In this document: positions 8,455 through 17,996 of the stretch, in pieces | Layout of the letters: each line of letters begins with the position of its first letter | How positions within the stretch are numbered: the stretch's first letter is position 1 | NCBI GenBank assembly: GCA_009937095.1 | Contig: JAACDB010000015.1 | Span: 1 to 35,107 of the forward strand | Reading direction: 5' to 3' | Length of the DNA: 35,107 nucleotides | Origin: Verrucomicrobiota bacterium | GTDB lineage: Bacteria > Verrucomicrobiota > Verrucomicrobiia > Opitutales > Coraliomargaritaceae | Notes under the pieces: generated by a model | Told to the model about the DNA's origin: nothing | Databases searched by the model: none | What the model saw: the letters and a program-made list of their open reading frames with translations, nothing else | Program-made: the position numbers and the translations under genes

Positions 8455-9560
8455 GCCGTTATCGACCCACTTTCTGACCAAGTCCGCATCGCTGAAAGCA
8501 AACGCTGGTTTTCCTCCTGCGTACCAATGGTAATACGTACATATTCAGGCATCCCATAAACCGACAAAGGACGTACAATGATTCCCTGCGACTGAAGGGC
8601 GAGGAAGCAGGCGGATCCGTCTCCCACTCGGGTCAGCACAAAATTTGCCGACCCGCCAAAAGTTTCGTACCCCATGGCATTCAATTCGGAAACCAGAACC
8701 GCTCGCCCCGCAGCGTTCTCACTTCGACACATCTCATAAAAATCCACATCCCCGAGAGCTGCCAAAGCTGCAGCCTGAGCCACCGCATTCACATTAAACG
8801 GTTGTCGAACCCGTTGCAGTAAATCAACCAGTTCCCGGTCTCCGTAACCATAGCCAACTCGCAAGCCCCCCAGACCGTATATTTTTGAAAAAGTGCGTAG
8901 GCAAAAAACCTTTCGCCCAGCTAAAAAAGCCGCACGCATATCCGGCGCAGAATCTAAGTATTCCGCGTAAGCCTCATCCAAGCAAAAGATCACATGGTCC
9001 GGCAAATCTTCTGCTAAGGCCAGCAGCGCTTTCGCCTCATTTGCCGCACCGGTCGGGTTATTCGGGCTCGCCACGAACAGAAGACGCGTCCGCTCCGTAA
9101 CAACCTCTCGCATTGCCGTCAAATCGTGTGAAAAATTCTTCATCGGCACTTCTACCGCAGTCGCACCAAAAAGACGCGTCACCAATTTATAAACGATAAA
9201 AGCCTGCGCCCCCATCACCACCTCAAGTCCAGGCCGCAAAAAGGCATGTCCCAAGAGTTCGATAATCTCATTCGAGCCGTTTCCAAGGATAACCGCATCC
9301 GGATCCACTCCCCGCTCTGCCGCAATTGCCTCACGCAACAAATACCCTGACCCATCAGGATAAATGTGCGCCTGCTCCAATTCTGCTTGTCCCGCAGCCT
9401 TCGCCATCGGCGAGGGTCCATACGGGTTTTCATTCGATGCCAGCTTAGCAACCTGTTCTGGTTCGAGCCCATACTCCCGTGCAACCTGTGAAATAGGTTT
9501 TCCGGGTTCGTAGACCGGTTGTGCTAAAACTCCGGCATTCGCTAATTCAGCGTACTTCAT
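8451..9560 (-). CDS. hisC: Histidinol-phosphate aminotransferase
   Basis: PLP-dependent class I/II aminotransferase that converts imidazole-acetol phosphate and glutamate to histidinol phosphate in histidine synthesis. Visible are SNENPYGPSP (42-51), ASPNNPTGAA (164-173), FCLDEAYAEY (192-201), the Schiff-base lysine K226 in TFSKIYGLGGLRVGY and the phosphate-binding arginine in the same stretch. The length of 369 aa is typical. It is not next to other his genes; it lies just before the CorC-type gene with a four-base stop/start overlap, and it is divergent from the RmlD-like gene. A related broad-specificity aromatic aminotransferase cannot be fully excluded. Confidence 0.9.
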   Translation of the reverse strand: MKYAELANAGVLAQPVYEPGKPISQVAREYGLEPEQVAKLASNENPYGPSPMAKAAGQAELEQAHIYPDGSGYLLREAIAAERGVDPDAVILGNGSNEIIELLGHAFLRPGLEVVMGAQAFIVYKLVTRLFGATAVEVPMKNFSHDLTAMREVVTERTRLLFVASPNNPTGAANEAKALLALAEDLPDHVIFCLDEAYAEYLDSAPDMRAAFLAGRKVFCLRTFSKIYGLGGLRVGYGYGDRELVDLLQRVRQPFNVNAVAQAAALAALGDVDFYEMCRSENAAGRAVLVSELNAMGYETFGGSANFVLTRVGDGSACFLALQSQGIIVRPLSVYGMPEYVRITIGTQEENQRLLSAMRTWSESGSITA

Positions 9561-9621
9561 TAAATGATTTCCAATCTGCGTCCTTCCTGTTTCATTGCAA
9601 CAAAAACCAAGTCTTATTCAT

Positions 9622-10527
9622 ATGAAAATTCTTCTAACCGGAGCTACTGGACTCCTCGGTAACGCCTACGCTCAAGCCGCACTACGTCGCGGGCATACCC
9701 TCATCGCGCTCAGCCATTCCCAGCCCTGTTCCCTGCCCGGTATCGCCGAAGACCTCCGTCTCGATGCCGCTCAGCCCGAAATCTTGACCGATCGCATCCT
9801 CCAACTCTGGCCCGACGTCATTGTAAACTGTGCCGCCCTCTCGAACCCTGAAACCGTCGATGCCCAACCCGAACTCGCGCGCAAAATAAACATCGACCTC
9901 CCCCGCCACCTCGCCCAAGTCAGCACGCACCTCGGAGCCCGCTTCATCCATATCTCCACCGACATGGTCTTTGATGGCCAGAGCGACAATCCCTACCGCT
10001 CCACTGACATGCCCGCCCCTACCAATCTCTACGGGCAAACCAAATTTATGGCCGAACGCGAAGTCCTTGAACATAACAAAGAAGACCCCGTTGTTTTGCG
10101 TATTCCCATCCTCATGGGCAACAGCCCCTCCCGTTCCAGAAGTGTCCATGAGAAACTCCTCACCGCTATAAATAATGGACAACATCCCAAACTCTTTACC
10201 GACGAAATGCGCCAACCCTGCTCTGCTGGCAACGTTGCCGAAGTCATGCTCGAGCTTTCCGAACGCCGCGACCTCCTCGGTCTCTTCCATTGGGCCGGCA
10301 CAGAAGTGATTAGCCGCTTCGAAATGGGACAGCGCATTCTCAACCACCTTGGACTGCCAACGGACACCATCACCGCCACCCGAATCGCTAACGAACCCAA
10401 ACACCAAAACCGACCCCGCAACCTCGCATTCAACCTCAACCCCATTGTTAGCAAGCTCAAGACCCAGCCCATCGACTTTCAGGCGCAACTTGAGGAACTC
10501 ACTTTCATTGAACCCCTTCGGGCTTAA
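9622..10527 (+). CDS. SDR family reductase, dTDP-4-dehydrorhamnose reductase (RmlD)-like
   Basis: 301 aa with an extended-SDR Rossmann fold: the NAD(P) glycine motif TGATGLLG (6-13), NCAALSNPETVDAQ (69-82), ISTDMVFDG (111-119) and catalytic YGQTK (Y137, K141). The overall pattern is that of the RmlD substrate-binding family, but without rmlA, rmlB or rmlC nearby; the substrate could be another nucleotide sugar. The ATG at 9622 directly begins the first beta strand (MKILLTGATG) and is preferred over the one at 9595, which adds nine non-conserved residues. It heads a plus-strand run; the next gene starts nine bases after its stop. Confidence 0.82.
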   Translation: MKILLTGATGLLGNAYAQAALRRGHTLIALSHSQPCSLPGIAEDLRLDAAQPEILTDRILQLWPDVIVNCAALSNPETVDAQPELARKINIDLPRHLAQVSTHLGARFIHISTDMVFDGQSDNPYRSTDMPAPTNLYGQTKFMAEREVLEHNKEDPVVLRIPILMGNSPSRSRSVHEKLLTAINNGQHPKLFTDEMRQPCSAGNVAEVMLELSERRDLLGLFHWAGTEVISRFEMGQRILNHLGLPTDTITATRIANEPKHQNRPRNLAFNLNPIVSKLKTQPIDFQAQLEELTFIEPLRA

Positions 10528-10536
10528 AGGACCGCC

Positions 10537-11253
10537 ATGCTCATTGCCCTACCCAATGCCTATGGCGACGCCGCTCAAAACATGGCGATTGATGCCGCCC
10601 TCCTCTCAAATCTTTCGCCGCAAACCGCTCTCTTTCGTCACTACGGATGGACTGAGCCCGCCGCAACCTTTGGCTACACTCAAAAATGGGGAGCCGTCAA
10701 AAAGCTCTTTCCTAAAGAGATACAGCTTTGCCGCCGCATTACCGGAGGCGGAATCGTCGATCACCGCAACGATTGGACCTACAGCATTCACTTGCCGCGC
10801 AGCCTCAAGGCAGGCAACGCCCCGCCCACACAATTATACCTCGAGCTTCATCAGAACATCGGAAAAAGCCTTGAGGCGGAAGGGGTCGCTTACCAACTCG
10901 CCCCTTGCCCCCGAACCTGCGATTCAGTCGATCCCTCCACCGATTCCTCCGCCAGCCAATGCTTCATTGAAGCCAGTGCCAATGATGTCCTTCGTCCTGA
11001 CGCTGCCAAAATCGCCGGTGCCGCCCTCAAGCGAACCCGCGACGCGCTCCTAATTCAAGGTTCCATCCTGCGAGAGAGCCTTCCTGAAACCTTCGACTAC
11101 GCCCGTTTTCAAATAAACTTCCTCAACAGTATAAGCCAAACCTGGGGTCTCCCGATCACTGAAGCTGAAGACCTCCGCCCCTTCTTTAAAAGCGAACTCA
11201 TTATCCGGGAGAAAGCCCGCTTCAACGACCCCGAATGGCTTAAAAAGCGTTAA
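10537..11253 (+). CDS. Lipoate-protein ligase A family protein
   Basis: 238 aa of the biotin/lipoate ligase fold. The adenylate-binding signature RRITGGGIVDH is at 66-76, and the lysine motif AAKIAGAALKRTRDALLIQGSI at about 156-177 places K158 where LplA/LipM enzymes have the essential lysine. Such enzymes attach lipoate, or move octanoate, onto the E2 subunits of 2-oxoacid dehydrogenases or GcvH. It is shorter than E. coli LplA and lacks its C-terminal accessory domain, so it may be an octanoyl- or lipoyl-transferase rather than a full ligase. A catalytic-cysteine role (LipM-like) was not resolved. It sits between the RmlD-like gene and dnaE, probably co-transcribed. Confidence 0.8.
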   Translation: MLIALPNAYGDAAQNMAIDAALLSNLSPQTALFRHYGWTEPAATFGYTQKWGAVKKLFPKEIQLCRRITGGGIVDHRNDWTYSIHLPRSLKAGNAPPTQLYLELHQNIGKSLEAEGVAYQLAPCPRTCDSVDPSTDSSASQCFIEASANDVLRPDAAKIAGAALKRTRDALLIQGSILRESLPETFDYARFQINFLNSISQTWGLPITEAEDLRPFFKSELIIREKARFNDPEWLKKR

Positions 11254-11314
11254 TTTTTACCCTGCCCGCAGCTTGACCTTGCCTCCCGCCCACCAAGCTC
11301 CAAATTAGGCTCAG

Positions 11315-13516
11315 ATGCCAGAAAAAGATCGCGAATTCGTCCACCTTCACGTCCATACCGACTACAGCCTTTTGGATGGATGTTCACGGGTCGATCGCCT
11401 TTGTTCCCGCGCCGCAGAAATGGGCATGAAAGCCCTTTCCATTACCGACCACGGCGTCCTTTACGGCCTCACCAGCTTCTTTAAACAAGCTGAAAAACAC
11501 GGGATCAAACCACTCCTCGGTTGTGAAATCTATCTCGTCTACGAACCCACTCTCGCCACCGAAAACGAGGAGCGCAAAAAACAAAAAGCCTATCACATGG
11601 GCCTCCTTGCCCGTAATTTCACCGGCTACCAGAACCTCTGCAAACTTGTCTCCAAGGCACACACCCAAGGCTTCTATTACAACCCGCGCACTGACCTTGA
11701 AACCCTTGCCGCCCACAGCGAAGGACTCATCGCTTTCTCCGGTTGTCTCGCCGCAGTTATCCCCCGCCTCCTCCTCGGCGGAGATTATCCCGCTGCCCGT
11801 GAAGCCGCCGCCCGTTTCATTGATATTTTCGGTAAGGAAAATTTCATCATTGAGATCATGGATCACGGTATCGAGGAACAGCGCCGCATCATTCCCGACC
11901 TTCTCAAAATTGCTACCGAGTTCGGCCTTAAAGTCGTCGCCACCAACGACGTCCATTACGTCAATGACAGCGACTGGGAACCGCACGACTCCCTTCTCTG
12001 CATCCAAACCGGATCCATGCTAAGCGATGAAAAACGCATGCGGTATGACGCCCGTCAATTCTACCTCAAATCCCGCGAGGAAATGGAACTCGCCTTCAAG
12101 GAGGTCCCGGAAGCCATCACCAATACCAGCGCCGTGGCCGAAATGTGCGAGGTCAAGCTTCCCTTCGGCGAAGATCACTACCCCGTCTACGAGCGACCGA
12201 TAGAAATTGAAAGTGGCGATGACCACTCAAACTTTGACCGCATTCTGGATATTTACGAGGAAAGCAAAAATACAGTCCTCACCCGCGACGGCGAAGATCC
12301 CATCACCCTTAAGAAAGCGGAACGCGAAAACTTTAAAAAGAACGGCCTCTTCCTCTTCGAGCTCTGCAAAGCCGGGCTTAAGGAACGCTATGGAACCGAT
12401 TACGACAACTGCCGGGCAGACTGGGAAAATGCCGACCCTAAAGACCACAATTACTGCGAGCAACTCGACTACGAACTCGCCATCATTACCGGCACCGGGT
12501 TTGTGGATTACTTTCTCATCGTCTGGGATCTCATTGACTGGGCGCGGCGCCAGGATATCCCCGTTGGGCCGGGTCGCGGTTCGGGTGCCGGTTGTATTGT
12601 GGCGTACGTCCTCAAGATAACCGACATCGACCCGCTCAGTTTTGGCCTCCTCTTTGAGCGCATGCTCAACCTCGAGCGCGTCTCCCCTCCGGACTTCGAT
12701 ATCGACTTCTGCATGCGTCGTCGTGACCTCGTGGTTAACTACGTCCGTGACAAATACGGCAAAGACCGCGTCGCCAACATCATAACCTTCGGTACTTTTG
12801 GTGCAAAAATGGTAGTTCGCGACCTCGCCCGAGTGAACGAGGTAGAATACAACCAAGCCGATAAACTCGCTAAAATGATTCCGGACGAGCTCAACATCTC
12901 GCTCGATGATTCCGTTAAAAAATCCCCCGAACTTCAGGCTGAGGTTAAAACCAACCCCATCGCACAAAGTATAATCGAACAAGGCCGCGTCATCGAAGGT
13001 ATGGTACGCAATACCGGCAAACATGCTTGTGGCGTCATTATAGCCGACCAAGACATCACTAATCTCGTCCCTGTTACCCTCCAGGAAGGCGACCTTACTA
13101 CTCAATACCCCAAAGGCCCCGCTGAGGAACTCGGGCTCCTCAAGATGGACTTCCTGGGGCTAAAGACCCTTACCGTCATTGATGATGCCCAAAATTTTGT
13201 TCGCGAAACCCGTGCCCTTTCAGATTTCGACATCGAAAAAGTTCCGCTTAAAGATGAACCTACTTTCAAACTACTCAACAGCGGGCGCACCACCGGAGTC
13301 TTCCAGTTGGAATCCGGCGGAATGCAGAAACTCTGTCGCCAAATTGGTCTGAGTTCTTTCGAGGAAATTATTGCCCTTATCGCCCTTTACCGTCCGGGGC
13401 CCATGCAATTTATCGACCAATTCATCGAGGGTAAGAAAGACCCCAAAACCATACAGGTGCCGCATCCCCTGCTCCAAGACCTCGTCCAGGAAACCTACGG
13501 GGTCCTCGTCTACTAG
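11315..13516 (+). CDS. dnaE: DNA polymerase III subunit alpha, N-terminal part (ends at in-frame TAG)
   Basis: Replicative polymerase. This 733-residue part carries the PHP domain ([12 protein letters not shown] at 11-22, then ITDHGVLYG) and the polymerase active site: PDFDIDF with D462 and D464, and the third aspartate D612 in [10 protein letters not shown]. It stops at TAG (13514-13516) inside the family motif VYQEQVM, where glutamine is expected; the frame continues with [11 protein letters not shown] to TAG is a single C-to-T change. Translated alone, the product keeps all three catalytic aspartates but loses the rest of the fingers, the HhH region, clamp binding and the OB fold. Since dnaE is normally essential, this is a sequencing error, a recent nonsense change, suppression, or a two-piece enzyme. 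Confidence 0.9.
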   Translation: MPEKDREFVHLHVHTDYSLLDGCSRVDRLCSRAAEMGMKALSITDHGVLYGLTSFFKQAEKHGIKPLLGCEIYLVYEPTLATENEERKKQKAYHMGLLARNFTGYQNLCKLVSKAHTQGFYYNPRTDLETLAAHSEGLIAFSGCLAAVIPRLLLGGDYPAAREAAARFIDIFGKENFIIEIMDHGIEEQRRIIPDLLKIATEFGLKVVATNDVHYVNDSDWEPHDSLLCIQTGSMLSDEKRMRYDARQFYLKSREEMELAFKEVPEAITNTSAVAEMCEVKLPFGEDHYPVYERPIEIESGDDHSNFDRILDIYEESKNTVLTRDGEDPITLKKAERENFKKNGLFLFELCKAGLKERYGTDYDNCRADWENADPKDHNYCEQLDYELAIITGTGFVDYFLIVWDLIDWARRQDIPVGPGRGSGAGCIVAYVLKITDIDPLSFGLLFERMLNLERVSPPDFDIDFCMRRRDLVVNYVRDKYGKDRVANIITFGTFGAKMVVRDLARVNEVEYNQADKLAKMIPDELNISLDDSVKKSPELQAEVKTNPIAQSIIEQGRVIEGMVRNTGKHACGVIIADQDITNLVPVTLQEGDLTTQYPKGPAEELGLLKMDFLGLKTLTVIDDAQNFVRETRALSDFDIEKVPLKDEPTFKLLNSGRTTGVFQLESGGMQKLCRQIGLSSFEEIIALIALYRPGPMQFIDQFIEGKKDPKTIQVPHPLLQDLVQETYGVLVY
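13514..13516 (+). other. dnaE: In-frame amber codon interrupting dnaE
   Basis: Codon 734 of an otherwise continuous 1,240-residue frame (11315-15037). The surrounding codons read Val-Tyr-[TAG]-Glu-Gln-Val-Met. Tyr-Gln-Glu-Gln is near-invariant in DnaE proteins, so the replaced residue is almost certainly Gln. The base after TAG is G, which is not a known efficient readthrough context. Confidence 0.95.
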
Positions 13517-13525
13517 GAACAGGTC

Positions 13526-15037
13526 ATGAAAGCCGCGCAGATTATCGCGGGTTACACCCTTGGCGGCGCGGATATTCTTCGTCGCGCTATGGGTAAAAAA
13601 ATCAAGGAGGTCATGGATGCCCAAAAAGAGGTTTTTATTACCGGCGCCAAGGAAACCAACGATATCGACCGCAAGACCGCCGACTCCATCTTCGCCCTCC
13701 TTGAGAAATTTGCACAATACGGCTTTAATAAATCGCATTCGGCGGCTTACGCCATGCTCAGTTACCGTACCGCCTACCTGAAAGCCAATTACCCCGTCGA
13801 GTTTATGGCTGCCGTCCTCGGTTCTGAGCAGGGCAACTCCGATAAAATCGCCCACTTTCTTGACGAGTGCAACGCCATGCACCTGCCCGTCCTGAGCCCG
13901 GACGTCAATATCTCCGGGCGCACCTTTACCCCCGTCATTGAAGACGAAGAACCCAGCATCCGTTTTGGCCTAGCTGCCATCAAAAGCGTAGGCGAAGGAG
14001 CTGCGGATCTCATTATCGCCGAAAGGAGAGAAAACGGCCCTTACCAAAGCTTTCACGACTTTATTATACGCTCAGGCGATAAAGCCATCAACAAACGCGT
14101 TATCGAGGCCCTTATCAAAACGGGCGCCTTCGACGGTATGGGGCAAGACCGCGCCCACCTGTTACACGATATGGATGCCGAACTCGCCGAAGCCATCACC
14201 GAAAGAAGAGACAAAGCGGCTGGACAAACGACCATGGGTTTCGACTTGCTCGATGACGAGAGCAGTAAGCACGAGATTCCGCCTATGCCCCCTGGCCTGG
14301 AACCGATGTCCAAGTCCGAAAAACTCGCGTTTGAAAAAGAACTCCTCGGGCTCTACCTTTCCGGTCACCCCATGGACGCCTATCGCGGACTCGACCTCGC
14401 CCTCGATACCTTTAACAAACCGGAACAACTGAACGACTGTGACGATCGCAGCACCTTTCGCCTCTGCGGCATCCTAACCGGCATCCAGACGCGTTACACC
14501 AAAAAGGATAACAAACAATTTGCTATCTTTGCCCTGGCAACACGCCAGCACAGCTATGAAGTCATTATGTTCCCCGAAGCCTTCGAGCGCAACCGCACAC
14601 GTTTTGAGGATGAGAAACTCCTCCTCCTGCGCGGGCAAATCGCACGCCGCAACGGAGAGATGTCCCTTCAGGGTCATGACCTTTTCGACCTTCAAACCTC
14701 AATCCCCCGCCTTGTCCAGCGCATCAACTTCATCCTCTACCCAGACCGCGAAACCGAAGCTTTCCTTCCCCTTCTCAGGGAAGTCATCGATCGCGAATAC
14801 CAACAGAGTCGCAATGGCGGAACCGTCAATGAACACAGCTCGGAGGTCGCTATCAGTTTCCTTGTGGATGACCAGATTCTCGAGACCGATTCCTCTAAAG
14901 CCCTCAAAATCGCAATCAATGGCGAAAATTACAGGGAACTCCGTCGCCATCCTGCAGTCGCAGGAATTCGCGTAGAAGCTTTACCCGTACAGAAAATAGA
15001 CGACCGTCGACCCTGGGAAAAGAAACGCAACCGATAA
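13526..15037 (+). CDS. dnaE: DNA polymerase III subunit alpha, C-terminal part (same frame, after the amber codon)
   Basis: 503 residues in frame with the upstream part, from the methionine of EQVM. It contains [15 protein letters not shown] (11-25), [12 protein letters not shown] (65-76), the tandem HhH region (about 146-205), an internal clamp-binding candidate QTTMGF (234-239), and the OB domain (about 311-373). With the first part the total of 1,240 aa is slightly longer than E. coli DnaE. The ATG at 13526 has AGGA (13515-13518) seven bases upstream, partly made by the TAG itself, so reinitiation is possible. The segment shows no decay: no other stop or frameshift. It runs to three bases before the exosortase start. 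Confidence 0.9.
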   Translation: MKAAQIIAGYTLGGADILRRAMGKKIKEVMDAQKEVFITGAKETNDIDRKTADSIFALLEKFAQYGFNKSHSAAYAMLSYRTAYLKANYPVEFMAAVLGSEQGNSDKIAHFLDECNAMHLPVLSPDVNISGRTFTPVIEDEEPSIRFGLAAIKSVGEGAADLIIAERRENGPYQSFHDFIIRSGDKAINKRVIEALIKTGAFDGMGQDRAHLLHDMDAELAEAITERRDKAAGQTTMGFDLLDDESSKHEIPPMPPGLEPMSKSEKLAFEKELLGLYLSGHPMDAYRGLDLALDTFNKPEQLNDCDDRSTFRLCGILTGIQTRYTKKDNKQFAIFALATRQHSYEVIMFPEAFERNRTRFEDEKLLLLRGQIARRNGEMSLQGHDLFDLQTSIPRLVQRINFILYPDRETEAFLPLLREVIDREYQQSRNGGTVNEHSSEVAISFLVDDQILETDSSKALKIAINGENYRELRRHPAVAGIRVEALPVQKIDDRRPWEKKRNR

Positions 15038-15040
15038 GAC

Positions 15041-15961
15041 ATGTCTCTCCGCAAACAGCTCGCCAACAGTTTCCAGGAAAAATATAAATCATGGGACTTC
15101 TGGTACAGTCTCTTACTCTTCGCCAGCCTGGCACTCATATTTTGGCCTTTTACCGCATGGCTGATTGGAAGTGCTTACGAACAAGGGCGCATTCTCAATG
15201 CCATCATCATTCAAGGTGTGGCTATTTTTATCCTCGTCTATTTCAATCGGCTTGAAGTCAAAGATCCCCTCTCCCTGAATCCACCCGCCCGCAATACCCT
15301 CACCCTGGCTTATCTTTGCCTTCTGGCGGCCTTCTTCCTGAGTCGTTATACCGAACCCGCGTTAATACGCAATTTTGCTCTCTCCCTAAGCAGTATCGTT
15401 GCCTACTGCAGCAGTATCGCCGCCTTCACGCTTTTCATTTTCGGCAGCGGTATGCGTCGCATTTGCTACACCGCCTGCGGAACCTTTATCACTTTCATTA
15501 CCCTGAGTATTTTTATGGGCGCACTGGACTGGCCCCTTCGGACTTTTGCCGGAATATGGAGTGGCAAGATCCTCGGCTTCCTTGGGAAATCCGTGGAGCT
15601 TGGAATTGAGGGCAGCGCCCAAATAGCGCCACGCCTCATCCTCTTAGTTGACCAAAAACCTTTTCATGTAGCCTCCGAATGCAACGGTTTCGGCGTGATA
15701 CTAACGAGTCTTCTCCTGGGCCTCATGCTCGCGCTCTATCGGCGAATCAACGCAGCGCAATTATTCATAAATATGCTGTTGGCATTATTGATCGGCTTTG
15801 CCTTCAACATCCTCCGCATCACCATTATTGTACTCCTAGCCCCGCACATGATGGCTCACTATGACCTCATGCATGAAGTCGTTGGCGTTATCACTTTCTG
15901 GGCTTGTCTCCTCTGGGTTTGGATTCTGATGGGTGGCCCCACCCGCACCGTCAGTGACTGA
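15041..15961 (+). CDS. Exosortase/archaeosortase family transpeptidase
   Basis: Integral-membrane cysteine protease/transpeptidase that recognises C-terminal sorting signals such as PEP-CTERM and transfers the protein to a surface anchor. 306 aa, with hydrophobic segments throughout. The three catalytic residues are visible in order: C214 in SECNGFG, R259 in FNILRI, H278 in DLMHEVVG. The cysteine motif reads C-N-G-F rather than the usual C-S-G, so it may belong to a divergent subtype. It begins three bases after the dnaE stop, so expression is coupled to dnaE. Likely substrates in the window are the proteins at 28821-29450 and 30694-31299. No EpsI-like or accessory gene is adjacent. Confidence 0.85.
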   Translation: MSLRKQLANSFQEKYKSWDFWYSLLLFASLALIFWPFTAWLIGSAYEQGRILNAIIIQGVAIFILVYFNRLEVKDPLSLNPPARNTLTLAYLCLLAAFFLSRYTEPALIRNFALSLSSIVAYCSSIAAFTLFIFGSGMRRICYTACGTFITFITLSIFMGALDWPLRTFAGIWSGKILGFLGKSVELGIEGSAQIAPRLILLVDQKPFHVASECNGFGVILTSLLLGLMLALYRRINAAQLFINMLLALLIGFAFNILRITIIVLLAPHMMAHYDLMHEVVGVITFWACLLWVWILMGGPTRTVSD

Positions 15962-15970
15962 AGATATATT

Positions 15971-16990
15971 TTATTCTGCCCCGCTGCTTTCCTCAGCCCG
16001 CACCTTAAGCACCGCCTCAAGCAAAGCAGCCTTTAAGGCATCAAAGCCTTCATCCGAGACGCAGGAAATCGGATAGAGTGGGTGCTTACACTTCTTCTCG
16101 AAAAGCTTGAGATTTTTGGGCGCATCCGGTTCATCCATTTTATTCGCCGCCACCAGCAACGGCTTGCGCGACAACGCTGCCTTGTAGAGCTTCAATTCAT
16201 TTTGCAGCACCCGCAGATCTCCAATCGGTTCACGGTCATCAGTGCCCTGCATATCCACCATAATCAACAAAACCTTACAACGCTCCACGTGCTTCAGGAA
16301 ACGATGCCCCAGGCCGCGGTTATCACTCGCGCCTTCCACCAGCCCCGGAATATCCGCAACGGTCACCCGCTCGTACTCCTCCGGAAAATCCAAGACTCCC
16401 ACGGTCGGAAAAAGTGTCGTAAAGGGATAGGCTCCAGTCTTGGGATGCGCATTCGTGATCATGTTCAATAAAGTCGATTTCCCCGCGTTCGGAAAACCAA
16501 TCAAGCCAACATCTGCGATGGTCTTGACCACCAGACGGTAATCACCCGCGCCACCCGCATTGCCCAGCGTATATTCACGGGGTGCCTGGTTCGTGGAAGA
16601 TTTAAAAACGGTATTACCTTTTCCACCTTCGCCACCCTCCAGCAATAATACCTGTTCACCGTGCTCGGTTACTTCTGCAACCACTGCTTCCGTTTCCCGG
16701 TCAATAACCACTGTGCCTACCGGAACCTTCAACTCTATATCAGCCCCCTTTGCTCCGTATTGATTCGCCCCCCGTCCAGGTTCTCCATTGCGAGCCTTCC
16801 AGCCGGGCTTGAAGTAATAAGCAGTCAAATCTGCAACATTTTCGTCCGCAATTATATGTACGTCACCCCCGCGCCCGCCGTTGCCGCCGTCGGGACCACC
16901 CTTGGGTTCATATTTTGCACGGCGAAAACTAAAGCAGCCATCGCCACCCTTCCCCGCAGAAAAACTTACTTTTACCTCATCATAAAACAC
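15971..16990 (-). CDS. obg: GTPase Obg/CgtA, ribosome-assembly factor
   Basis: Ribosome-associated GTPase for 50S maturation. With GTG at 16990 as start the protein has 339 aa and begins VFYDEVKV, matching the usual M-F-V-D-E-V-K opening. The glycine-rich Obg fold covers about 1-158 ([13 protein letters not shown] at 32-44). The G domain shows G1 GFPNAGKS (165-172), G3 DIPG (213-216) and G4 NKMD (283-286). Open frame continues upstream to 17230 but overlaps the divergent Ppx gene and has no family similarity; an ATG at 17014 would add only eight residues and is the main alternative start. Convergent with the exosortase, nine bases apart. Confidence 0.93.
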   Translation of the reverse strand: MFYDEVKVSFSAGKGGDGCFSFRRAKYEPKGGPDGGNGGRGGDVHIIADENVADLTAYYFKPGWKARNGEPGRGANQYGAKGADIELKVPVGTVVIDRETEAVVAEVTEHGEQVLLLEGGEGGKGNTVFKSSTNQAPREYTLGNAGGAGDYRLVVKTIADVGLIGFPNAGKSTLLNMITNAHPKTGAYPFTTLFPTVGVLDFPEEYERVTVADIPGLVEGASDNRGLGHRFLKHVERCKVLLIMVDMQGTDDREPIGDLRVLQNELKLYKAALSRKPLLVAANKMDEPDAPKNLKLFEKKCKHPLYPISCVSDEGFDALKAALLEAVLKVRAEESSGAE

Positions 16991-17054
16991 GCAACACCAT
17001 TGTCGCCCCGACATAGGCATTGCAACTGCAAAGCACATCCCACATCCCTGTTCT

Positions 17055-17996
17055 GTGACCCAAAACAAAACAGTTGCAGTCATAGACGTTGGGAGTAACT
17101 CCATCAAACTCCTTGTGGCACGTTGCGCCTCGCCCGAAGCACCTGTCGAAGCAGTCTTCTCCGAGACCATTGAAACCCGAATCAGCGCAGGTATCAGCCG
17201 GTCGCAACCGGAGCTTACCGCCCGCGCCATGGATCAGGGCCTCGCCAGTATTTGCGAACTCCTGCGCCTCGCCAAAACCTATGCCCCCTATGATATCCGC
17301 TTGGTCGCCACCAGTGCCGTTCGCGACGCCCGCAATGGCATGGAATTCATCGATCGAATCAAGCACGATTCCGGACACATCATGCAAATCCTTGGTGGTT
17401 CAGAAGAAGCCCACTACATCGGACGCGGCCTTGCCTGTGATCCCCAACTGAAAGGGATCAAAAACTTCCTTCAAATGGATCTCGGTGGTGGTAGCCTTGA
17501 GCTGGTTCGCTTTGCGGATAACGAAATAGAACAGGCTGTCTCTTTACAGCTCGGATCCGTCCGTCTTACCGAGGCTTTTCTAGAGGATCGCGATGCCCCG
17601 CTTAACCCCAGCCTTCAGAAAGAAATCGCTGAACATGTTTCCAGTACCTTAACCGGGGCCGCTTTCGATTTTCAACCCGGCGAATGGCCGCTCCTCATCA
17701 CCGGTGGCGCCGCCACGGTAACCCGTGCCATCCTTGCAGCCCGTACGAATCAATCCATTGATGCGATCGCTCCCCGACTCGAACTGGAAACCCTTTGCAA
17801 ATTACGCAAGGAACTCGCGGAACTTCCGCTTCATGAACGCCTCGCAATTCCACACCTGCCCGCGCGACGTGCTGATATTCTCCCCACTGCCCTTATTACC
17901 ATCGAAAGTGTTTTGAAGCATGCCCGTCGCAAAGCCGCCGTTCATTCCTTCTATAACCTGCGGTATGGCGTGGCTAGAGAAGCGCTTAAGATTTAG
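17055..17996 (+). CDS. Ppx/GppA family phosphatase (exopolyphosphatase-like)
   Basis: 313 aa of the actin-like ASKHA fold. Phosphate-1 motif [16 protein letters not shown] lies near the N-terminus, followed by [19 protein letters not shown]-equivalent [13 protein letters not shown], the phosphate-2 loop [11 protein letters not shown] and the adenosine motif [10 protein letters not shown]. Family members hydrolyse polyphosphate ends or pppGpp; the short one-unit length is that of Ppx1-type enzymes without the C-terminal HD-like extension, so substrate is uncertain. The start codon is GTG (17055) with no clear Shine-Dalgarno, 64 bases from the obg start on the other strand. The TAG stop overlaps the 3' end of rluD by 11 bases. 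Confidence 0.88.
   Translation: MTQNKTVAVIDVGSNSIKLLVARCASPEAPVEAVFSETIETRISAGISRSQPELTARAMDQGLASICELLRLAKTYAPYDIRLVATSAVRDARNGMEFIDRIKHDSGHIMQILGGSEEAHYIGRGLACDPQLKGIKNFLQMDLGGGSLELVRFADNEIEQAVSLQLGSVRLTEAFLEDRDAPLNPSLQKEIAEHVSSTLTGAAFDFQPGEWPLLITGGAATVTRAILAARTNQSIDAIAPRLELETLCKLRKELAELPLHERLAIPHLPARRADILPTALITIESVLKHARRKAAVHSFYNLRYGVAREALKI

Noticed and set aside
10349-11053. Plus-strand open frame of 234 codons across the RmlD-like/lipoate-ligase junction
   Set aside because: Pro/Ser-rich out-of-frame reading across two recognisable genes; it has no family motif.
12227-13105. Minus-strand open frames inside dnaE (also 11384-12007 and 13271-13882)
   Set aside because: They are mirror frames of a GC-rich conserved gene and show no coding motifs of their own.
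13490-13540. Intein-type split of dnaE
   Set aside because: There is no intein sequence on either side, and the known cyanobacterial split site (at Y-C-F-N-K-S-H-S) is intact here as YGFNKSHS at about 13718-13741.
16991-17230. 80-residue N-terminal extension of the Obg frame
   Set aside because: It overlaps the divergent Ppx gene in antisense, has no similarity to Obg, and the family N-terminus (F-x-D-E-V-K) begins at 16990.
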